A stretch of 10,240 nt of DNA. Source: a bacterium (GTDB taxonomy: Bacteria > Krumholzibacteriota > Krumholzibacteria > LZORAL124-64-63). The position numbers and the translations under genes are program-made. The stretch lies in the NCBI GenBank assembly GCA_016873405.1, contig VGXH01000031.1, positions 1 to 10,240 on the forward strand, given 5' to 3'. The notes under the pieces were generated by a model, which worked only from the letters and a program-made list of their open reading frames with translations, ran no database searches and was not told the DNA's origin. Of this stretch, positions 1 through 6,026 are shown one piece after another (position 1 is the first letter of the stretch; each line of letters starts with the position of its first letter).

Positions 1-1264
1 CCCCGGCCTGGCGTTCGAGGTCCCTCATCGACGATGTCGCCGCCGGCGCCTGGTGCGGCGGCGCCGCCGCCGTCGGGCCGGAGGTATGCAACAGGCGCGC
101 GATCACCTCTTCGGCAACCTGGGGCTCCCGGCAGGTCAGGGCCAGGCGTTCCATGCAGTTGCGCAGCTCGCGCAGGTTGCCTCGCCAAGGATGCGCCTTC
201 AACAGGGCCAGGGCTGCGGGCGTGAACACGGGCGCGGCCGTCGGAACCGCCTCGCGGCAACGCCCGAGGAAGTGCCGGGCCAGGTCCGGGATGTCGTCCA
301 CCCGCTCGCGCAGCGGCGGCAGCACGATGGGGTACACATTCAGGCGGTAGAACAGATCCTCGCGGAACCGGCCCGCGGTCATGAGCTGTTCGAGCGGCTG
401 GTGCGTCGACGCGATCACCCGGGATCGATTCTGTTGCATGGTCGTGGCGCCGACCTTGCGGTACGAGCCCTCTTCCAGGACGCGCAGGATCTTTGCCTGC
501 AGGTCGTGGTCCAGATCGCCGATCTCGTCCAGCAGCAGCGTGCCGCCGCCGGCGGTCTCGAAGAAGCCGGCGCGCGTGCCCACCGCCCCCGTGAAGGCGC
601 CGCGAACGTGGCCGAACATCTCGCTTTCCATCAGCTCGCGCGGGATCGCGGCGCAGTTGGCCACGACGAACGGTTTCTGCCGACGCGGCGACAGGCGGTG
701 GATCGCGCGCGCGATGACCTCCTTGCCGGTGCCCGTCTCCCCGCGCAGGAGCACCGTGGCGCTGCTGGCGGCCACGCGACGAACCTGCTCCATCACCTCG
801 CGCAGCCCGGTGTCCCCGCCCACGATGTCGCTGTAGGGCGCGTCGGCGGCGCGGCGCAGGTAGTCGACCTCCGTCCGCAGCTGGGTGTTCTCCAGGACCC
901 GCGTGACCAGCAGGTCCAGCCGGTTGAAGTTCATGGGTTTGGTCACGAAGTCGTAGGCGCCGTGCTTCATGGCCTCGACCGCGAGGTCGATGGTGCCGTG
1001 CGCGGTCATCATGATGACCGGCAGCTGGGGCTGCAGTTCGCGGAGTCGCCGCAGGCCTTCCAGGCCCTGCTGGTCCGGCAGGTACACGTCCAGGCAGACC
1101 AGGTGGCAGGTCTCGCGCTCGAGCAGGGCCAAGCCTTCGGCCAGGCTGGCGGTCTGGCTGACCTGATGTCCCATGGCGCTCAGCCGGTCGGCGAGGATCA
1201 CGCGCAACTGGTCATCGTCATCGACGACCAGGATGCGCACTTGCTGATCGGTGTCTGTCTTCAT
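1..1264 (-). CDS. NtrC-family sigma-54-dependent response regulator (3' end cut by window edge)
   Basis: This is a cytoplasmic two-component response regulator that should activate sigma-54 RNA polymerase by ATP hydrolysis when phosphorylated. About 421 residues are visible. The receiver domain (about 9-125) has the acidic cluster D15-D18, phospho-acceptor D59 (LVCLDVYLPD), T87 and K109. The AAA+ domain (about 150-385) has Walker A GETGTGKE at 175-182, the sigma-54-contacting GAFTGA loop at 222-227, Walker B LLLDEIGDL, the arginine-rich FREDLFYRL segment and a sensor II-like WRGNLRELRN. The sequence leaves the window in the linker after the AAA+ domain, so the Fis-type helix-turn-helix is not seen. 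The start at 1264 has GGAA a few bases upstream; an in-frame ATG at 1273 (adding MEL) is equally possible. It lies 265 bases downstream of the sensor kinase on the same strand, which is its likely partner. The family call is secure; target genes are not shown by the protein itself. Confidence 0.95.
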   Translation of the reverse strand, partial: MKTDTDQQVRILVVDDDDQLRVILADRLSAMGHQVSQTASLAEGLALLERETCHLVCLDVYLPDQQGLEGLRRLRELQPQLPVIMMTAHGTIDLAVEAMKHGAYDFVTKPMNFNRLDLLVTRVLENTQLRTEVDYLRRAADAPYSDIVGGDTGLREVMEQVRRVAASSATVLLRGETGTGKEVIARAIHRLSPRRQKPFVVANCAAIPRELMESEMFGHVRGAFTGAVGTRAGFFETAGGGTLLLDEIGDLDHDLQAKILRVLEEGSYRKVGATTMQQNRSRVIASTHQPLEQLMTAGRFREDLFYRLNVYPIVLPPLRERVDDIPDLARHFLGRCREAVPTAAPVFTPAALALLKAHPWRGNLRELRNCMERLALTCREPQVAEEVIARLLHTSGPTAAAPPHQAPAATSSMRDLERQAG

Positions 1265-1346
1265 GAGTTCCATCTTACCCGCCGCCTGCTTCCCGGCGCG
1301 CGGGACACTCCCCGCAACCGGATCCGGGAATCGCGGGCAGCGTCTT

Positions 1347-1360
1347 GCAAGGACGAGGCC
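1347..1360 (-). promoter_or_regulatory. Candidate sigma-54 (-24/-12) promoter for the response regulator
   Basis: On the minus strand the sequence CGGCCTCGTCCTTGCA has GG, exactly ten bases, then GC, with a perfect TTGCA -12 block. The -24 block keeps GGC but not the following ACG. Against TGGCACG-N4-TTGCA it matches 8 of 12 informative positions. The expected start would be near 1335, leaving a leader of about 60-70 bases. It is weaker than the element at 5944 and competes with the sigma-70-like hexamers just upstream. Autoregulation of an NtrC-type gene from such a promoter would be normal. Confidence 0.3.
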
Positions 1361-1432
1361 GCACTCGGACACCTGCCGAGCGCCGGTCGCCGGCGCGGCG
1401 AAGCGACGACGGGACAGGGCGACGACCGGGCG

Positions 1433-1460
1433 ATTGTAACACAGGCGCGACGGCGGTGAA
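1433..1460 (-). promoter_or_regulatory. Candidate sigma-70-type promoter upstream of the response regulator
   Basis: The minus strand reads TTCACC, 16 bases, TACAAT. The -10 hexamer is one base from TATAAT and stands out in an otherwise very GC-rich gap; the -35 matches TTGACA at four positions. It would give a leader of roughly 160 bases before the regulator start. It could supply basal transcription if the kinase message ends at the stem-loop at 1493-1519. Only sequence likeness supports it. Confidence 0.3.
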
Positions 1461-1480
1461 CGGCCGGCGAGACCCCGCCG

Positions 1481-1488
1481 CTGCGCAG
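1481..1488. promoter_or_regulatory. CTGCGCAG palindrome, candidate regulator-binding site
   Basis: A perfect 8-base palindrome, CTGCGCAG, lies in the kinase-regulator gap about 120 bases upstream of the GG of the -24/-12 candidate at 1347-1360. The same palindrome is the middle box of the three-repeat array at 5829-5858. I found no other copy of the 8-mer by eye in the window. Its placement fits an enhancer for a sigma-54 activator, but an 8-base match in GC-rich DNA is weak evidence by itself. Confidence 0.25.
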
Positions 1489-1492
1489 TTGT

Positions 1493-1519
1493 CGCGCACC
1501 ACCGCGCCGACTGTGCGCG
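1493..1519 (-). terminator. Stem-loop just after the sensor kinase stop, no T-tract
   Basis: CGCGCAC at 1493-1499 pairs with GTGCGCG at 1513-1519 (7 bp, 13-base loop), 11 bases past the kinase stop codon. There is no run of T after it on the minus strand, so it is not a classical intrinsic terminator. It may attenuate read-through into the regulator or stabilise the kinase message end. Confidence 0.25.
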
Positions 1520-1529
1520 CCCGTCCCGT

Positions 1530-4500
1530 TCAGTCCGGCCGCGGCAACGTGAACTCCAGGCTGGCCCCGCCGCCGGGCGCGTCGCCGATCCGCAGCCGGC
1601 CGCCGTGCAGCGCGACCAGTTGGTCGACGATCGCCAACCCCAGGCCGGCGCCGCGACCGACCCTGGCCGCCAGGCTCCCGGTCGCGAACGGCTCCAGAAC
1701 GCGCTGGCGATCGGCCTCCGGAATGCCGGGCCCCTGGTCGCGCACCGCGACCAGGAGGCACGACCGGCCGTCACGGGCCACCTGATCCGTGGTCCGGATC
1801 GCGACCACGACGACCCCGCCCCGCGGCGAATAGCGCAGCGCGTTGGCCAGCAGGTTGCCCAGGATCTGCCACAGGCGCGTGCGGTCCGCCGCGACCGGCA
1901 GCGGACCGGGCGGGGATTCGACCCGGATCACCAGGCTCTCCCGCTCCAGCAACGGCCCCACACAGCGCACGACGGCCTCGACCTCGCGCCGGACATCCAG
2001 GGACTCGGTCTCCAGGACCAGTCCGCCGCTCTCCAGCCGCGACAGGTCCAAGAGGTTGGTGATCATCTCCTGCAGATGCCTGCTGCTGGACAGGATCATC
2101 TGCAGGTACCGCGACTGGTCGGGCGTCGCGGGTCCGGTGACTCCCGCCAGGACGTTCTCCGCGGCGCCCTGGATCGCCGCCAACGGGGTCTTCAGATCGT
2201 GGCTCACCATCGAGATGAATCGGCTCTTCAGGGCGCTCACCTCCTCGACCTTCTTCTTCTCGGCCAGTTCGCCGACCGTGTGCTGCAGGCTGCCGGCCAT
2301 CTGGTCGAAGGCCCGGCTCGTGACCGCGATCTCGGACGAGCCGCTGTCCCCCAGACGGAATTCGAGGTCGCCCTGCCCGACGCGGCGGATGCCGCGCAGG
2401 AGCTGCGACAAGGGGCGGACGGTGCGGCGCATCGTGAACCACACGCCCCAGGCGGACAGGCCCAGCGGGAGCATGGCCAGCGCGATCAGGGTCAGGATCA
2501 CGGTGGCGGACTCGGAGCCGGCCGGCAGCGTGGCGTGCGCCGCCAGCGGCACCCAGCGCGCGGACCCGGTCCGCCAGTCCCGGGCCGGAATCACCAGCCC
2601 GCTGTGCACGGGCAGTTCGCGGCCGGCCGGCCGCGCAATCCCGCCTGGCGCCAAGGGCCACGCCGGCGCCAGGCGAACCTCGGGCAGGAACGGCAGGATG
2701 CGCAGCTTGTGTTCGAGTCGTCGCATCAGTTCGCCGTCCAGCGGCACGTGACAGGTCAGCTGGACGGTCACGTCGCCGGTCCGCAGCGTCCGACCCGCGC
2801 GCACCTCCGGCACGCCCTGTTCGAGAACGACGCCGCGCCAGGGCTCCTCGCGCGTCCACTCCGGATGCTGCTGGAAGAACTTGCGGTGCCGCGGGGCGCG
2901 GTACGAGTAGCCGGAGAAGCGACGGTCCGCCTGCGCCGGATCCCAGGCCGCGAGCGTCGCGTAGGCCGTGGGCAGGTCGTAGGTGAAGAGGTACTGGTCC
3001 TCGCCGACGAAATTGAACCAGCCCGTTTCCTCGCTCTGGTCCATGAGCCTGCCCGAGACCTCCGCCAGCTCCGCGCGGAAGACCGTGCTGCCCATGTACG
3101 CCATCAGGATGTTGTCGGCGCGCTGGGCCAGGTCGGCAAGCGTTCCGTCGAGGATGCCGCGCTGTGCCCGCTGCAACAGACTCATGGAGATGAGCAGCGC
3201 CATCGACAAGGGGAGCAGGGCCACGACCAGGTACGACGCCAGCAGGGCGAAGCCGAGTCGGCGACCGTGCCCCGGACCGCTGAGGTGCCGCAGACCGGCC
3301 ACCAGCCCCGCCAGGCCGGCCACCACCAGCGCCAGTTCCAGGCCGTAAGCGGCCAGGGCCGCCGCCTCGCTCGCGGCGGCCCCCGAGCCGAGCGCCAGCC
3401 GGCCCGCCAACCACAGGGCCGCGCCGACCAGGAACCGGCCCCGACCCAGGCCGGCCAGCCCGGTCCGGCTCCAGCGCAGACCAAGCCCCAGCCCCACCGC
3501 CGCGGCCAGGCACAGGTCCAGCCAGGGCCGCGCCGGACCGCGGCCGTCCACCGGCCGCAACCGCACGGACAGGTGGCGCCCCGGACCGATCTCGGCGAGG
3601 CGGATGTCCCGAACCGGCACCGGCGGGCGCAGCCACAGGATTCCCCGATCACGCGGAGCCGCCAGGGTGCTGGCCCCGGCCAGGACGGCGCCATCCAGGC
3701 GCAGCCACGCCGCGCAACCGGTGGCATCGGCGATCTTCTGGGGGAAGGCCTCGGTCAGGCTGCGCTGCGCGAGCAGACGGTACTGCGGCCGCCGGGGCAG
3801 CTCGGCCGCAGCCGCGACGACGGGCGTCGGCCCGACCAGCATCACCGGCGACGCCGCACCGCGACTCGCCGCGCCGTCCCGACCGCGCGCCAGGCCCAGG
3901 GACACGACGGCCCTTCCCTGCGTGTCGGTCAGCATCAGCCCGGTATGCGCGTAGTCCAGGCGCGCGCGATCGGCCAGCCGTTCCAGGGCGTACAGCGACG
4001 GCTCGCGGTCGCCGGCCAGCGAATCGCAGCCGGCCGCGAGCGTCCGCGCCAAGGCCGTCGCCGCGGCGCCCTCGCGCGCGAAGACGGCGGCGACGACCTC
4101 GTCGAGCGCGCGCAGATCCGCGCGCACGGCGGCACCCGCGCGCAGGTCGACCAGCAGCACCACGCCACGGCTCAACGCGACGAGCAGAACCAGCCACCCC
4201 AACCAGCCGAGCCGGCGAGGCGCCGGACGCGCGCCTGCCCGCGGCCGCCGACCCGACGTCAGCGTGAGCGCCAGCGCGGCCAGCGCCGACAGAGCGGCCG
4301 CGGCGAGAACCAGCCGGACAGGCCCCGGTCCCGACGTCGCCGCCGGCGCGGTGGGCCCGGGGATGCCGTCGTCAGGAACCAGACCGAAGGCATACAGCGA
4401 CTCGCCCACCTGCCCGGCCACGATCTCGACACCCGGGGCGCCGTCCAGTTCGGCGGTCACCGCCGGGGCGACCACGGCATCGTCCAGGGTCACGGGCCAG

Positions 4501-5699
4501 CCCGGCAGCGCCGTGCCGTCGAACTCCAGGCCGTACAGGTGCTGGTCGTAGGAGCTGACCACCAGCTCGCGCGTCCCGTCAGCGTCCAGATCCAGGGCCA
4601 GGGGCGCCGACCGGATGATGAACCGCTCCTGCTGGCCCGCCATGCCGAAGACGAAACCGCCCAGGTCACGGGGCCATCCTGGAGCCGAGCGGCCGGCGCG
4701 GTCACGCAGGTCGAGCGAGCCCCGGCTGGTTCCGAGGGCCACCAGCGCCTCGTCCGGATGACCGAACCGGGGACCGGGGATCAAGGTGGCGGGGCAGGTG
4801 AACTCATCCTCGGCCGGCGCACTCGCCGTGAAGAGGGCGGGACCTGCCGGCGGGCCGACCCAGACTTCGGTGAGCGTGGTGATCAGGACGACCGGAGCCT
4901 CGGGCCAGTGGCCGACGGTCACGCCCAGTCCTTCTCCCGGGAACGTGCGCTCCCAGTCGGGGCGCCGGCCTCCGTCCATGGACCAGACCCGCAGCGCGGT
5001 CGGGTTTCGGCTCAGCCAGAGGATCTCCGAGGCGCCGTCCCGGTCGAGGTCCGCGATCGCCAGCGGCTGCACTTCGGCGACGTGTCGGCGCACGGCCCCG
5101 CCCGCGACCGGCCAGCCGGGCGCCGGGGAGCCGGAAGCGTGGAACTGGTGGATCGTGCCGTCCGCACAGCCGACGACGATGGTGGGCGCCGCGTCCCGCG
5201 AGCCGTGCCCAAGCTGGGGCCCGGTGGCCGGAATGTCGGGCAACGCCACCGGCCAGCCGGCGCAGCGCTCACCCGACCGCGACCAGGCGTGAAGCCTGCG
5301 GTCAGCGCTGGCGGCCAGGACCTCCGGCGTGCCGTCACCGTCCAGATCGTGCAGCAGCGGGGAATGCCAGACCTGGTTGTCGGTCGCGCGCGGCCAGCCC
5401 GCGAGCACGCGGCCGTCGCCATCGAGCAGAAAGACGCGGCCGTCCCGCAGCCCGACCGCCAGTTCGTCCCGGCCGTCGCCGTCGAGATCGGCCACCGCCG
5501 GAGCCGCGAGGATGCCGTTGCCCAGGATGACCGGCCAGCCCGGCAGCAGCTGCGGTCCCTGGGCGGCGGCCCAGTCGGCGGGTGCGAGCGCGACGGCGGC
5601 CGTCACCAGCAGCGGCCACGGGAGCTGCCGGGCGCGCCGGCCCGCGGGACCGCGGCGGCGGACCGCGAACGCCCTGGGCTGTCCCCCTGTCTGCGGCAT
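1530..5699 (-). CDS. Membrane sensor histidine kinase with extracellular FG-GAP beta-propeller, seven TM segments, HAMP-HisKA-HATPase
   Basis: A 1389-residue sensor kinase, far longer than a typical one. Residues 1-46 look like a signal peptide (basic start, hydrophobic LLVTAAVALA, AAA before Q47). Residues about 50-440 form an FG-GAP/VCBS-type propeller: Ca-binding-like DxDxDG loops at 71-80 (DLDGDGRDEL), 118-128, 217-223 and 370-378, with GWP strands at 54, 101, 148, 195, 341 and 400. Predicted TM segments lie near 462-481, 497-519, 727-743, 756-771, 780-802, 815-838 and 1066-1089. They bound two more extracytoplasmic regions (about 520-725, possibly Cache-like, and 840-1062). The cytoplasmic part has HAMP (about 1091-1143), HisKA with H1167 in SHDLKTPL, N-box N1286, G1 D1321 (DQGPGIP) and G2 GRGAGLG at 1348-1354; all key residues are present. 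The frame is open far upstream, but the start at 5699 is preceded by GGAG at 6-base spacing and begins the signal peptide. The ligand is unknown; the adjacent sigma-54 activator is the likely phosphorelay partner. Confidence 0.92.
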   Translation of the reverse strand: MPQTGGQPRAFAVRRRGPAGRRARQLPWPLLVTAAVALAPADWAAAQGPQLLPGWPVILGNGILAAPAVADLDGDGRDELAVGLRDGRVFLLDGDGRVLAGWPRATDNQVWHSPLLHDLDGDGTPEVLAASADRRLHAWSRSGERCAGWPVALPDIPATGPQLGHGSRDAAPTIVVGCADGTIHQFHASGSPAPGWPVAGGAVRRHVAEVQPLAIADLDRDGASEILWLSRNPTALRVWSMDGGRRPDWERTFPGEGLGVTVGHWPEAPVVLITTLTEVWVGPPAGPALFTASAPAEDEFTCPATLIPGPRFGHPDEALVALGTSRGSLDLRDRAGRSAPGWPRDLGGFVFGMAGQQERFIIRSAPLALDLDADGTRELVVSSYDQHLYGLEFDGTALPGWPVTLDDAVVAPAVTAELDGAPGVEIVAGQVGESLYAFGLVPDDGIPGPTAPAATSGPGPVRLVLAAAALSALAALALTLTSGRRPRAGARPAPRRLGWLGWLVLLVALSRGVVLLVDLRAGAAVRADLRALDEVVAAVFAREGAAATALARTLAAGCDSLAGDREPSLYALERLADRARLDYAHTGLMLTDTQGRAVVSLGLARGRDGAASRGAASPVMLVGPTPVVAAAAELPRRPQYRLLAQRSLTEAFPQKIADATGCAAWLRLDGAVLAGASTLAAPRDRGILWLRPPVPVRDIRLAEIGPGRHLSVRLRPVDGRGPARPWLDLCLAAAVGLGLGLRWSRTGLAGLGRGRFLVGAALWLAGRLALGSGAAASEAAALAAYGLELALVVAGLAGLVAGLRHLSGPGHGRRLGFALLASYLVVALLPLSMALLISMSLLQRAQRGILDGTLADLAQRADNILMAYMGSTVFRAELAEVSGRLMDQSEETGWFNFVGEDQYLFTYDLPTAYATLAAWDPAQADRRFSGYSYRAPRHRKFFQQHPEWTREEPWRGVVLEQGVPEVRAGRTLRTGDVTVQLTCHVPLDGELMRRLEHKLRILPFLPEVRLAPAWPLAPGGIARPAGRELPVHSGLVIPARDWRTGSARWVPLAAHATLPAGSESATVILTLIALAMLPLGLSAWGVWFTMRRTVRPLSQLLRGIRRVGQGDLEFRLGDSGSSEIAVTSRAFDQMAGSLQHTVGELAEKKKVEEVSALKSRFISMVSHDLKTPLAAIQGAAENVLAGVTGPATPDQSRYLQMILSSSRHLQEMITNLLDLSRLESGGLVLETESLDVRREVEAVVRCVGPLLERESLVIRVESPPGPLPVAADRTRLWQILGNLLANALRYSPRGGVVVVAIRTTDQVARDGRSCLLVAVRDQGPGIPEADRQRVLEPFATGSLAARVGRGAGLGLAIVDQLVALHGGRLRIGDAPGGGASLEFTLPRPD

Positions 5700-5746
5700 C
5701 GCCCGCTCCGGCCGGCTGCGGCGTCCGGATATGACCGTGCCGGCCG

Positions 5747-5775
5747 AGCATAGCGCGGCCCGACGGGCAATCCAA
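5747..5775 (-). promoter_or_regulatory. Candidate sigma-70-type promoter of the sensor kinase
   Basis: The minus strand reads TTGGAT, 17 bases, TATGCT. Each hexamer matches consensus at four of six positions and the spacing is ideal. Transcription would start near 5740, about 40 bases before the kinase ATG, whose GGAG Shine-Dalgarno lies at 5706-5709. This location also supports starting the kinase at 5699 rather than further upstream. Confidence 0.4.
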
Positions 5776-5828
5776 GCCCGGCCGCGGGGCACGGTCAGGG
5801 ACAGGGCCAGCGACGGGCCGCGCAATGC

Positions 5829-5858
5829 CTGCGCGGCATCTGCGCAGAGCCTGCGCGG
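5829..5858. promoter_or_regulatory. Three CTGCGC(A/G)G boxes at an exact 11-bp period, candidate activator-binding array
   Basis: CTGCGCGG at 5829-5836, CTGCGCAG at 5840-5847 and CTGCGCGG at 5851-5858 are spaced 11 and 11 bases, about one helical turn, so they lie on one face of the DNA. The middle copy is a perfect palindrome and the flanking copies differ by one base. The array lies in the divergent region between the kinase and secreted-protein genes, about 85-115 bases upstream of the -24 element at 5944. That is the usual distance for enhancer sites of NtrC-type activators. Which protein binds is inferred; the adjacent regulator is the obvious candidate. Confidence 0.4.
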
Positions 5859-5943
5859 GCGGCCTCCCCACCCACGAGCGCCGTCGCGGCGAAGCGACCG
5901 CCGGCCAAGGACCTGCGCCGTCGATCGGCGCCGGCAGCCGGCG

Positions 5944-5957
5944 GGAACGTCGTTTGC
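5944..5957 (+). promoter_or_regulatory. Candidate sigma-54 (-24/-12) promoter of the secreted protein gene
   Basis: GGGAACGTCGTTTGCG, beginning at 5943, fits TGGCACG-N4-TTGCA at 9 of 12 informative positions. It has GG at 5944-5945 and GC at 5956-5957 separated by exactly ten bases. The expected start is near 5969, leaving a leader of about 58 bases with an excellent Shine-Dalgarno before the ATG at 6027. I found no good sigma-70 hexamers in front of this gene. A sigma-54 activator gene sits two genes away and a phased repeat array lies upstream, which makes the assignment more credible than the match alone. Confidence 0.45.
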
Positions 5958-6014
5958 GGGATGCCGCACGTGTCCGTTTCGACCGGCGCCGCCGCGCCGA
6001 CTCCCACACAGACC

Positions 6015-6020
6015 AGGAGG
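6015..6020 (+). promoter_or_regulatory. Strong Shine-Dalgarno AGGAGG fixing the start of the secreted protein
   Basis: AGGAGG lies six bases before the ATG at 6027. This decides the start against the in-frame upstream ATG at 5961, which has no comparable site and would place an unlikely polar, proline- and threonine-rich stretch ahead of the signal peptide. It would also start upstream of the predicted transcription start near 5969. Confidence 0.75.
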
Positions 6021-6026
6021 CCCGTC

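Noticed and set aside
53..1459. A 468-residue plus-strand open frame antisense to the response regulator.
   Set aside because: Composition is biased (Arg, Ala, Gln, His) with no recognisable motif; the minus strand carries the receiver and AAA+ motifs.
5727..5742. A GGCACG (-24-like) block on the minus strand just upstream of the kinase, possibly a sigma-54 promoter.
   Set aside because: The -24 block is perfect, but the -12 position reads TATC instead of TTGC, losing the essential GC. The TTGGAT-N17-TATGCT pair beside it explains the site better.
1605..5753. A 1382-residue plus-strand open frame fully antisense to the sensor kinase.
   Set aside because: Its translation is low-complexity Arg/Gln/Pro/Gly without domains, while the opposite strand encodes a complete propeller kinase with all catalytic motifs. 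Long antisense frames are expected when GC-rich codons suppress stops.
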